The notes under the pieces: model-generated | Told to the model about the DNA's origin: nothing | The model's input: the letters and a program-made list of their open reading frames with translations, nothing else | Databases searched by the model: none | Program-made: the position numbers and the translations under genes | DNA from: a virus | Length of the DNA stretch: 64,000 nucleotides | Virus record (IMG/VR): IMGVR_UViG_3300023184_000037 | Location: 1-64,000 of that record | Reading direction: 5' to 3' (one strand) | Shown: positions 22,884-30,560 of the stretch, one piece after another | How positions within the stretch are numbered: position 1 is the first letter of the stretch | Layout: each line of letters begins with the position of its first letter

Positions 22884-23411
22884 ATGGAAACTTTCGAAAA
22901 AATAGAAGTAGTAAAAAACCTAGTTGCAAAATATCTTAAAGAAAACGGTGTACATGCTGGATTATCTGAAGCGGATTGCCAAAATGACCATATTGTTCAA
23001 ATTGGAACTTCAATCTTATGTACCAGATGGAATGTTGGATATGCAGGCGGTGGATTTGTTCAAGCGGTTGTAGACAATGATTTGCAAAGAGCAATTTCAA
23101 ATGCAGATAGTACAAATGTTCGTGCTCTTAAATTCTACTGTCAATTAATGTATAACGTTGGCATGCCCTATTTTGAGGAACCACTAGGAGAAATGGAACA
23201 ATTCATTAAAGATATTGCTAATGATTATCAATTTGACAAATCTCATCCTGAATACTGTGGATTTTTAAACATAAATCCGTCTGAGCATAGAATGGGTCTC
23301 AGCTTTGTATATCACTATAAAACCCAATTTGTTACCGAATTATTACGTAAATATGGAATCTGGTATGAATCAGTACCTAACTTAGAGGAAGTGGTATTCA
23401 TAAAATTATAA
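22884..23411 (+). CDS. Hypothetical protein (175 aa)
   Basis: A soluble protein with a Gly-rich turn in the middle (WNVGYAGGGFVQAVVDNDL) and a beta/alpha tail. It has scattered cysteines but no obvious metal site. It is co-transcribed with the 86-aa gene. Function is unknown. Confidence 0.55.
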   Translation: METFEKIEVVKNLVAKYLKENGVHAGLSEADCQNDHIVQIGTSILCTRWNVGYAGGGFVQAVVDNDLQRAISNADSTNVRALKFYCQLMYNVGMPYFEEPLGEMEQFIKDIANDYQFDKSHPEYCGFLNINPSEHRMGLSFVYHYKTQFVTELLRKYGIWYESVPNLEEVVFIKL

Positions 23412-23440
23412 ACTTTTAAAATTAACTTAATATAATATGC

Positions 23441-24358
23441 ATGGGAGCTAACTACGGATATTGTTGCATAAATTTGACTCTGGACAAGAGTGGTATTAAA
23501 ATCGGGCGTTCAATGATTAAAAAAACATTTGCTGCGAAAGGTATCAAATATGCTGGAGAACTTGCAGAGGCAAATCTCCGTGACATGATAGAAATTATTA
23601 AATGGAATCATAAGAACGGAATCAAAGTGTACCGTATGTCTTCTAATATGTTTCCATGGATGTCAGAATACGAACTTACTGATTTGCCAAACTGGCCAAC
23701 AATCCAAAATTTACTAAAAGGTGCCGGTACTCTTGCACTAAAATACGGTCAACGTATTGGTTTCCATCCTGGGCAGTTTTGCGTATTGCCTAGCCCAACT
23801 CAAAAAACGGTCGATGCTACTGTAAAAGAACTTGACCAATCTGCATTTATATTAGATACTATGGGCCTTCCGGTAAATCAACTCTATCCGATGAATATCC
23901 ATGTTGGTGGTTCTTATGGTGACAAAGAAGCTGCAATCCTTCGATTCATCGAAAATTTCAAATTGTTATCACCTTCTGCCCAAGCCCGTTTAATCCTAGA
24001 AAATGACGATAAACCTGCGCAATATTCAGTAAGTGACCTTTACCGAATTTATCAAGCAATCGGTACACCTATAACATTTGATTACCATCACCATAGATGT
24101 TACAATGACCCTATGCCGGAAGAGGAAGCAATTCGTTTAGCAGCATCTACATGGCCCAAAGGAATTCGTCAATTGTGTCACTACTCAAGCGCCAAGAAAT
24201 TACATGAAGACCCTACTGCTATTATCAGGGCCCATGCTGATTACCTATACGAATCAATCAATACTTACGGCCTGGAAATAGATATCGAAATAGAGGCCAA
24301 AGCAAAAGAATTGGCTCTCCAAAAATACCAAAAAGAATATATACTCTGTGAAAAATAA
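23441..24358 (+). CDS. uvsE: UV damage endonuclease (UvdE/UvsE)
   Basis: 305 residues, a TIM barrel typical of UvdE: YGYCCINLTL at the start, VYRMSSNMFPWMSEY, RIGFHPGQFCVL, NIHVGGSYGDK, LILENDD, FDYHHHRC and CHYSS. The His, Glu and Asp residues in HPGQ, HVGG, LENDD and FDYHHHR are the metal ligands of this family. The enzyme nicks 5' of UV photoproducts and starts alternative excision repair. The length is usual for bacterial UvsE. The following gene overlaps its end. Confidence 0.93.
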   Translation: MGANYGYCCINLTLDKSGIKIGRSMIKKTFAAKGIKYAGELAEANLRDMIEIIKWNHKNGIKVYRMSSNMFPWMSEYELTDLPNWPTIQNLLKGAGTLALKYGQRIGFHPGQFCVLPSPTQKTVDATVKELDQSAFILDTMGLPVNQLYPMNIHVGGSYGDKEAAILRFIENFKLLSPSAQARLILENDDKPAQYSVSDLYRIYQAIGTPITFDYHHHRCYNDPMPEEEAIRLAASTWPKGIRQLCHYSSAKKLHEDPTAIIRAHADYLYESINTYGLEIDIEIEAKAKELALQKYQKEYILCEK

Positions 24359-24665
24359 AACGATTGAGTTAGAAAATCTTAAAAAAGAAGCTAACTTATT
24401 TTTAGAGGCTCTTAAAAAGGAAGGCATCGAAACAAAATCAATGTCTAAACTTGTAACTACATGCGTAATAGAACGTAGACCTTTAACAGACGAAGAAGGA
24501 AAGAAGTTTGCTAATCAATTAAAAAATCTGGTTAAAACCTTAGGGCTAGCCACAATAATCCTAATGCCAGGAGGTTCTATAATTTTTATATTGATGCACT
24601 ATTTGAAACTCCGAGACTACTTCCTATCGGAAAGTTTTAGTTATTTAAAAAATAAAGATATATAA
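24348..24665 (+). CDS. Small membrane-anchored protein (105 aa)
   Basis: GTG start at 24348, inside the end of the uvsE gene. A helical charged N-terminal half is followed by one hydrophobic segment (LGLATIILMPGGSIIFILMHYL, about residues 65-86), then KLRDYFLSESF. Function is unknown. The placement suggests translational coupling to uvsE. Confidence 0.5.
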   Translation: MKNKTIELENLKKEANLFLEALKKEGIETKSMSKLVTTCVIERRPLTDEEGKKFANQLKNLVKTLGLATIILMPGGSIIFILMHYLKLRDYFLSESFSYLKNKDI

Positions 24666-24691
24666 AATCTAAACAAAAATACAAATAAATT

Positions 24692-25174
24692 ATGGCAAGT
24701 ATTAAAAAATTCGACGAATTTGTTTCAGAAATGGACAGAGCCGAGGAAATAGAACAAGACATTGTTGCTAAAGGAACACCTGAAGTTAAATCTGAAGAGG
24801 AAGCAGAAGAGGAAGCAGAAGAGGTTCAAGGAGTATCTGAAGCAGGTGAAGCAATAATTGGAGATGATGCTAAAAAAATCAAAGAGGAAACTAAACCTGT
24901 TGCTGACATGTTAAAAGAATGTTACGAAGCAGTTATTGCAGAAGCTAAAGCGTGGGAAGAAGATGCACATGATGAGCATACTGTAGAAACTTATATGGCT
25001 GAAAATGCATCACTTGTTGCGGGTATGGCGGCTAATTGTGTTAAAGAGATGAAAGAAAACATGGAATCTGAAGCCTATGAAGCATGCTTAAATAAAATGA
25101 GCGAAGCTTTCAGTAAGAAAATTAATGAAAGTAAAGAGGCTACGGCTGCTACTGACGCTGACGATATCAACTAA
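24692..25174 (+). CDS. Acidic capsid-targeted protein (160 aa)
   Basis: It starts MASIKKFDEFVSE followed by M, a looser version of the FEEF[IL]NE leader seen in four other genes here and in T4 internal proteins. Next is a Glu-rich run (SEEEAEEEAEEVQ), then an alpha-helical, acidic domain. No enzyme motif. It is preceded by an ATATAAAATCTAAA element. It may be a packaged internal or scaffold-core protein. Confidence 0.5.
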   Translation: MASIKKFDEFVSEMDRAEEIEQDIVAKGTPEVKSEEEAEEEAEEVQGVSEAGEAIIGDDAKKIKEETKPVADMLKECYEAVIAEAKAWEEDAHDEHTVETYMAENASLVAGMAANCVKEMKENMESEAYEACLNKMSEAFSKKINESKEATAATDADDIN

Positions 25175-25179
25175 TAAAT

Positions 25180-25191
25180 CCGGTTAACCGG
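25180..25191. repeat. 12-bp palindrome CCGGTTAACCGG
   Basis: A perfect palindrome between the capsid-targeted gene and a large hairpin. It could be an operator; it shares CCGGTTAA with the inverted repeat at 20411. Confidence 0.4.
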
Positions 25192-25201
25192 TAAACTAAA
25201 T

Positions 25202-25241
25202 AAAAAGTCTATATATAATATAACATATATAGACTTTTTTT
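25202..25241 (+). terminator. 15-bp hairpin with T tract abutting a start codon
   Basis: AAAAAGTCTATATAT (25202-25216) pairs perfectly with ATATATAGACTTTTT (25225-25239), loop AATATAAC. The T run ends at the ATG of the dCMP deaminase at 25242. It could terminate the upstream gene or fold in the leader of the deaminase mRNA. Confidence 0.65.
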
Positions 25242-25754
25242 ATGCCAAAAATTCCGACGGAAATAATTTATATGCAAGTTGCATATCAGTTCGCAAAACT
25301 TAGTTACGCTGAACGTAGAAAGGTAGGATGTGTTATTGTAAAAGACAAACAAGTAATTTCGTTTGGTTATAATGGTACTCCTCATGGGTTCGAAAATGAA
25401 TGTGAATGCGAGGTTAAAATGGACTCAGATGCCGGAGCATGGCTAGACCTTGAAACTATCGAAGAACAATGGCCATTTCAAAATTCAGAAGGTAGATACA
25501 AATTGACTACTAAACGTGAAGTTCTGCATGCAGAATCTAACGCAATTATGAAAGTTGCAAAATCGACTATGAGTTGCGAAGGAGCAGATTTATATACTAC
25601 AACATGTCCATGCTTTGATTGTGCAAAACTAATCATACAGGCCGGAATAAAAAAGGTCTACTACACTGAAGATTATAGAGACATGAGTGGCGTTGAACTA
25701 CTTAAAAGAGCAGAAATTAAAGTTGAACAAGTAATAACCTGGAATGAGCATTAA
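25242..25754 (+). CDS. dCMP deaminase
   Basis: 170 residues of the cytidine-deaminase fold. HAESN (H96, E98) and CPCFDC (C124, C127) supply the zinc site and proton shuttle, with FGYNGTPHGF upstream in the nucleotide pocket. It converts dCMP to dUMP, feeding the thymidylate-synthase branch. A ThyA-family gene is encoded in the same window. A long hairpin abuts its start. The next gene overlaps its 3' end by 11 bases. The insertion with CECEVKMDSD is typical of phage enzymes that carry a second zinc site. Confidence 0.9.
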   Translation: MPKIPTEIIYMQVAYQFAKLSYAERRKVGCVIVKDKQVISFGYNGTPHGFENECECEVKMDSDAGAWLDLETIEEQWPFQNSEGRYKLTTKREVLHAESNAIMKVAKSTMSCEGADLYTTTCPCFDCAKLIIQAGIKKVYYTEDYRDMSGVELLKRAEIKVEQVITWNEH

Positions 25755-25944
25755 TAAAATATTTGTTCCGGAAAAAAAGGAACTCAAGCAATTTCTTAAA
25801 AATAACGGCAGCGAATTATTTTATTTGAGATATGTTAAAAAAGCGGATGCCTTAATTGGAAGTTCAAAGTCTATAGACTACATCGATAAATTTATAAATA
25901 AATACAGTAATGAGAATGATTCAGTCTTTTTTGAATTGGACTAG
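25744..25944 (+). CDS. Hypothetical protein (66 aa)
   Basis: It overlaps the dCMP deaminase gene. A basic start MSINKIFVPEKKELKQF and a helical tail with SKSIDYIDKFINKY. No family is recognised. Confidence 0.45.
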   Translation: MSINKIFVPEKKELKQFLKNNGSELFYLRYVKKADALIGSSKSIDYIDKFINKYSNENDSVFFELD

Positions 25945-25990
25945 GAAACATTTTTTTAAAAATCAATATAATCATAAAAATACACTAAAA

Positions 25991-26503
25991 ATGGAACTAG
26001 TGAAAGAAGATGTAAGAAAATATCAATGGAGGTCTGGTGATGACTTTGGTAAAATAGTCGAGGTTGAATCAGTCGACGGAGAATTTACAAACTTTACTGA
26101 TGGTAGTAGAATATTTAATAATGTTTTACCGGAATTTCTAGAAGAAATTGTAGATGGGGTAATACCATTTCCAGGAGTTCAGGAACTAAGTTCAATGGCT
26201 CCTGTTGTAAATGTAACTCCAAATGTACAGGAAGTAACTCCTGCTAAACCTAAAGAATCTCCATTAGAACAATTAATTAACAAGCTTTCTAAAAAGAATG
26301 TTGAACCATTTGAAGCTAAAATTAACCTAAACATACCAAATAAAAAAGTATTTGATATGTTAATTGATAACGCTGACGAAGACAGAGAAGAACTAATTAA
26401 AACTATCGCAAAGGTGGCAGTGTCGCAAATTGAGATAGATAAACTACAAGAATATTTAACTGAAGAAGTATCAATTTTTATAAACAATTACTATAATGAC
26501 TAA
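25991..26503 (+). CDS. Hypothetical protein (170 aa)
   Basis: The frame opens earlier (25910), but the first 27 residues overlap the previous gene and are unlike the rest. The ATG at 25991 follows an A-rich leader and gives a well-formed start (MELVKEDVRKYQW), so I place the start there. It has an N-terminal beta-type region (IVEVESVDGEFTNFTDG), a Pro-rich linker, and a helical C-terminus. It overlaps the next gene. Function is unknown; a structural or chaperone role is possible from the position before baseplate genes. Confidence 0.55.
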   Translation: MELVKEDVRKYQWRSGDDFGKIVEVESVDGEFTNFTDGSRIFNNVLPEFLEEIVDGVIPFPGVQELSSMAPVVNVTPNVQEVTPAKPKESPLEQLINKLSKKNVEPFEAKINLNIPNKKVFDMLIDNADEDREELIKTIAKVAVSQIEIDKLQEYLTEEVSIFINNYYND

Positions 26504-26888
26504 AACAGCAACAGTCTCTAGAAGACAAAGAAGAGCTCAATTGAGTGCAATGGGTTATTTAAAAATCAAAAACCAATTAAATCCGCTTTCTGCCCAAGGT
26601 ATTGAATTACGAAATAGCTTAAGAGCAAATTCTAAAGCAGCAAGAGAGGCTTTTGAAAAAAGAATAATGGACCAAATCGAAGAACAATTAGCACAAAGAG
26701 CTGAAAGTTTAAAATCAACTTGGAAAGAAATTGGGTATAATGATGCAGAAATCGAAATGCTAAGTGAGGCATTCTTTACATTATCTGTTAAAAATAAACA
26801 AACTCTTAGAGAAGACAAAAAAGCGGCTAGAAAATTAATGAAGGACGCTAAAGATTCACTAATAGGAAGATTAAATGCAAACAGTTAA
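26496..26888 (+). CDS. Coiled-coil protein (130 aa)
   Basis: Basic N-terminus (TVSRRQRRAQLS) and then nearly continuous charged helix (KAAREAFEKRIMDQIEEQLAQRAESL), typical of a coiled coil. No catalytic motif. It overlaps both neighbours by 8-14 bases in a tightly packed run of genes that leads into the baseplate cluster. Confidence 0.5.
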   Translation: MTKTATVSRRQRRAQLSAMGYLKIKNQLNPLSAQGIELRNSLRANSKAAREAFEKRIMDQIEEQLAQRAESLKSTWKEIGYNDAEIEMLSEAFFTLSVKNKQTLREDKKAARKLMKDAKDSLIGRLNANS

Positions 26889-27210
26889 GATAACACTAGC
26901 AGACAACGGTGTTATTAAAACGGTAGTAGATGATAATATTAATGCTGGAGGGGAAAGTTATGAATCAACAGTAGTATATGATTTCTCTGACCAAATTTCC
27001 AAAATTAAATTCATTGAAGACCTTTGCATCGACATAGGTCTTTCTTTTGGTAATTCCAAAAGCAAAAACCAAATCAAAATTATCGAATCGTGGGGAGTTG
27101 ATTACATTCCAAATGAGAAAGATAAAAATGAAAAAATAGAAACTTTAAAATCCGATCTTAAAAGATTATCGGGTGGGAAGTTAACAATTAATGAACAACC
27201 TACAAATTGA
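26875..27210 (+). CDS. Hypothetical protein (111 aa)
   Basis: Beta-rich start (VKITLADNGVIKTVVDDN) followed by an alpha region and a basic tail. It overlaps the genes on both sides (14 and 20 bases). No known family. Confidence 0.45.
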   Translation: MQTVKITLADNGVIKTVVDDNINAGGESYESTVVYDFSDQISKIKFIEDLCIDIGLSFGNSKSKNQIKIIESWGVDYIPNEKDKNEKIETLKSDLKRLSGGKLTINEQPTN

Positions 27211-27598
27211 TTGCATTTGGTGTCCATCGCGCAGAGATTTTAATAGGTTTATAAAAGGTACATTAAAAGAGTCGACTAAAATAATAGACTTTTTTAGTAT
27301 TAAAAATAAACTTATAAAAGCTGACCCATACTGTGGGGACCCGAATGACTCAATAATTGGTTTGACTATAATAAACGAGATTACGCGATGCTTACGCTCC
27401 GACACAAAGGACGTAGATCGCGTAATTTATGTTTTTAGAAGTCTCGATTCTGATATTGTAGGTAACTTTAAAACCTTAATTCAAACTAATACTGAAAGAG
27501 AATTCTCTATCTCTTTAATCGTCATCGATAAAAATAAAAAGATTGATGAGAAAATACTCGAACAATTTGACAGTATTGAAATAATACAAAATGATTAG
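27191..27598 (+). CDS. Hypothetical protein (135 aa)
   Basis: An alpha/beta protein (MNNLQIDCIWCPSRRDFNRF, then DRVIYVFRSLDSDIVG and FSISLIVIDKNKK), perhaps a Rossmann-like or baseplate adaptor fold. No motif identifies it. It overlaps the next gene by 8 bases. Confidence 0.45.
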   Translation: MNNLQIDCIWCPSRRDFNRFIKGTLKESTKIIDFFSIKNKLIKADPYCGDPNDSIIGLTIINEITRCLRSDTKDVDRVIYVFRSLDSDIVGNFKTLIQTNTEREFSISLIVIDKNKKIDEKILEQFDSIEIIQND

Positions 27599-28178
27599 AC
27601 ATAAACTTTTTTCAAAGGGTGAATATATCAATGTTCTAATAACTAATAATAGATACAGTAATATTGTTTTCCCGGTTAAAGCAATAATCCACGATATTGA
27701 GTTTAACGATAAAATGCCGAGGTACCAAATTAGAATTGTTAAGTTTTATGATGACATAGACTTTCTTAAAAGATATATGTTTGATATGAAATTTGACCGA
27801 TCATTCGACGGTGGACATACAATCTTTAGAATTTCTAGAGCAAATGTACCGAACGTAAAAGAACTTCAGAACTATATTGATTCAAAATGGGAAACTTTCT
27901 TAATGGTTGTCGACTCAGTAATGTGTGTTAGAACCTATGATGAACTTAATGAGCTACAGAACAACATCCAAGATTTCTTAGTTGAAAAGTCTATTAGAGA
28001 CCTTTATGAACTTACAACCCGTTCGACCTATTCTAAGGGTAAATATTACTATGAAAGTCGAGGAGTATTTGAGGCTCATATTAAAAAGTTCTTAGATAAA
28101 AGAGCAGGAACTCAAAAGGATTATTTTGATAAATTACTTTATAGACCACTTTCTGTTGACTATGATAATTTAGAATAG
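27591..28178 (+). CDS. Hypothetical protein (195 aa)
   Basis: Mixed alpha/beta with YQIRIVKFYDDIDFLKRYMF and a helical C-terminal half (LYELTTRSTYSKGKYYYESRG). It is the last of a closely packed run before the large baseplate genes, so a tail-assembly role is plausible. I do not recognise the family. Confidence 0.45.
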   Translation: MIRHKLFSKGEYINVLITNNRYSNIVFPVKAIIHDIEFNDKMPRYQIRIVKFYDDIDFLKRYMFDMKFDRSFDGGHTIFRISRANVPNVKELQNYIDSKWETFLMVVDSVMCVRTYDELNELQNNIQDFLVEKSIRDLYELTTRSTYSKGKYYYESRGVFEAHIKKFLDKRAGTQKDYFDKLLYRPLSVDYDNLE

Positions 28179-28221
28179 CCTGTTTCTGTGATATATACTT
28201 AAACAAATATATTTAATAGGA

Positions 28222-30069
28222 ATGGCTGAAGAAAAGGGCTTTTTTGATAAAGTAAAAGAAAAGGCTGGATCGGCATTTAAAACTACTAAAGATTCCGCAA
28301 TAGGAAAAGGTTTTATTAGCGCCGTTAAAAATGTATCTGGATTAGACCTTGAAAATTTAGATGGGTCAAATCCCGATGGTGTGCATTCCGGTTCAAAAGG
28401 AAAAAAGAAACCGGTTGGAAAGAACAAAAAAACAGCAGACCAAACCCAGGCCAGAGCTGCCGCAACCGATACCCCTTTTACAATATTAGGAGCTGAACCT
28501 GGAAAGTCTAAATACTATAGTGATATTGTCGATTCTGAAATTTATAAGTCGACTCAAGCAGGAACTAAAGACAAAAAGATTACAGTCGGTCCAAGACCGT
28601 ATTCTGCTTTTAATAAATATTCTCTAATTAATTATAGAGGGAATCCACTAGATTCTACTAAAGATGGATTTGTATCTGACGTTAAAGGAAATACAGTTTA
28701 TCAAAAAATAAATATTAAAGACCTTCAAAATCCGACAGTTACTCAAATTATAGAAAGAACCTCAGCTCTTACTGATAATTATGCATATAGATACCAATAT
28801 TCAGATTTTGCTTTAGCGAAATACTACGGCAAAATACCAAACAATATGCTTATTACTCTTCGTAGGTTTTCATACCCTGCTGCTGATGATATTGTAACTC
28901 CACAAGCACTTTCTGCAGATGGAAAAACAATGGAAAAAATTCAGCAACCAGATATTGCTAGAGCCGTAACTTGGCTTGGCGAGGCTCCTGGAAACGTATT
29001 GGGAGAAATAGTAAAATTTTCGAATGGATATTCATGGAAAGATGCAGAATCAACAGTACAAACTTTAAATTCTCAGCAAGGAGCTTCATCCGGAAAATTT
29101 GGTAGTATTGTTGAAGGAAATAAAGTACTTTCCGCAATGGCTAACGCTGGTTCTGGTAGAGATGCAGTTGCTGCTAATGCAAATAAACAAAATGCAGGAT
29201 TTGACTCATTTAGTGCTACATATCCGAACCACGTTTTTGGTCCGATGAATGTTATTAAACAAGTATTAGTTAGAGAACAGGGTCTTAATTTTGAGCAAGA
29301 ATTTAAAATTAAGTTTGAATATGAACTTAGAGCATTTGAAGGAGCCAATCCTAAAATCATGATGCTTGACCAACTTGCAAATATATTGGCATTAACTTAT
29401 AACAATGCTCCTTTCTGGGGAGGTTCTGTTAGATATATTGGAGATGGATCAGTTGCTAAACCTCTAGGTAATTTAAGTAAGCTTCGAGAAGGAGATTATC
29501 TTGGATTTGCCGGAAGTATTGTTGATGATATGGGTAAAATGTTTAAAGGTGCTGGTGCTGGATTTAGTGGAGCAGCTGGAGCATTAATGAATGGAGATGT
29601 TGGAGGCGCATTAGGAGCTCTTAAAGATAATAAGTTCTTAAATAATCTTATTGGTGGAATGGCAATGGACATGTTCAATACTCCACAAGGAGGACAAGCA
29701 GCCGCTTCATTACTTACTGGAGATCCGACAGGAAACTGGCATTTAACAGTAGGAAATCCTCTTAATCCAATAATGGTAATTGGTAACCTATGTATGACCA
29801 ATTGCGAAATTACATTTGAAGGTGGTATGGGAATTCAAGATTTTCCTGAACATATGACTGCAGTTATAACGTTAAAACCAGGTCGACCAAGAGATAAAGC
29901 AGAAATTGAATCAATGTTTAACTCGGGAAGAGGACGTTTTTACGTTCAACCAGATGATGTTGCAGATATTAACAAAACTGTTGATGTTAATGAGTATGGA
30001 AATAAAGACAGAGCGGGTGCTGGTAAAAACACCTTTGTAAATAACTTTAGAAAATTAAGTAACGGATAA
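28222..30069 (+). CDS. Large baseplate/tail structural protein (615 aa)
   Basis: An amphipathic N-terminal region (EKGFFDKVKEKAGSAFKTT) and a Lys-rich linker precede a large domain with ALAKYYGKIPNNMLITLRRF. A Gly/Ala-rich stretch (AGAGFSGAAGALMNG, about 440-455) comes next, and a C-terminal domain with WHLTVGNPLNPIMVIGNL and ITFEGGMGIQDFPEHMTAVITLKPG. That ending looks like a virion protein with a repeated beta unit. Its position directly before gp53- and gp27-like genes implies the baseplate. It overlaps the next gene by one base. The precise role is not identified. Confidence 0.55.
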   Translation: MAEEKGFFDKVKEKAGSAFKTTKDSAIGKGFISAVKNVSGLDLENLDGSNPDGVHSGSKGKKKPVGKNKKTADQTQARAAATDTPFTILGAEPGKSKYYSDIVDSEIYKSTQAGTKDKKITVGPRPYSAFNKYSLINYRGNPLDSTKDGFVSDVKGNTVYQKINIKDLQNPTVTQIIERTSALTDNYAYRYQYSDFALAKYYGKIPNNMLITLRRFSYPAADDIVTPQALSADGKTMEKIQQPDIARAVTWLGEAPGNVLGEIVKFSNGYSWKDAESTVQTLNSQQGASSGKFGSIVEGNKVLSAMANAGSGRDAVAANANKQNAGFDSFSATYPNHVFGPMNVIKQVLVREQGLNFEQEFKIKFEYELRAFEGANPKIMMLDQLANILALTYNNAPFWGGSVRYIGDGSVAKPLGNLSKLREGDYLGFAGSIVDDMGKMFKGAGAGFSGAAGALMNGDVGGALGALKDNKFLNNLIGGMAMDMFNTPQGGQAAASLLTGDPTGNWHLTVGNPLNPIMVIGNLCMTNCEITFEGGMGIQDFPEHMTAVITLKPGRPRDKAEIESMFNSGRGRFYVQPDDVADINKTVDVNEYGNKDRAGAGKNTFVNNFRKLSNG

Positions 30070-30560
30070 TGCAGTTTGATACACTAAATAAAAAGAAATT
30101 AGTAGATGGTAGATATAAATTTACCAAACCTACCCTTATATTTATAGAAACTAATGAGACTATAGATGAACATACCGTTACCGAGGATCAGGTTGGTAGA
30201 ATTGATTTAATTTCATTACTATATTATAGAAATGCAAACTACTGCGATTACATATTAAAATGGAATGGTATTTCAAATCCATTTTCTATAAAATTAGGAG
30301 ATGTTTTAAAGATTCCAAACCACAGACAGGCTACCAAGGTTATTAAAGAAATCAAAATCCTAAGTTCAACAAATGAACCTTCGATTAGGGACCAATTTAT
30401 AGATACTAAAAGACTTCCAGTTAAAGACGCGAAAAGAATTGAATATCTACAAAGAAAAGCGGCACAAAAACCAAATGGAGCAAAACAAATACTACCTCCA
30501 AATATCTTAAAAGAGGGAGACACTAATATTAAAATCGGAAACGGACAAATTAGAATTTAA
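30069..30560 (+). CDS. gp53-like baseplate protein with LysM-like domain
   Basis: 163 residues. Residues 54-87 read LLYYRNANYCDYILKWNGISNP followed by IKLGDVLKIP, the layout of a LysM-like unit (Y - D-x-I-x-x-W/N-x-x - G-D-x-L-x-I-P). T4 baseplate wedge gp53 carries such a domain. It sits between a large baseplate protein and the hub, overlapping each by one base. A wedge or hub adaptor role is likely. The T4 assignment is by domain and context, not by full alignment. Confidence 0.65.
   Translation: MQFDTLNKKKLVDGRYKFTKPTLIFIETNETIDEHTVTEDQVGRIDLISLLYYRNANYCDYILKWNGISNPFSIKLGDVLKIPNHRQATKVIKEIKILSSTNEPSIRDQFIDTKRLPVKDAKRIEYLQRKAAQKPNGAKQILPPNILKEGDTNIKIGNGQIRI

Noticed and set aside
25910-25990. 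N-terminal extension of the 170-aa protein
   Set aside because: It overlaps the previous gene and is unlike the rest; the internal ATG at 25991 has a better leader.
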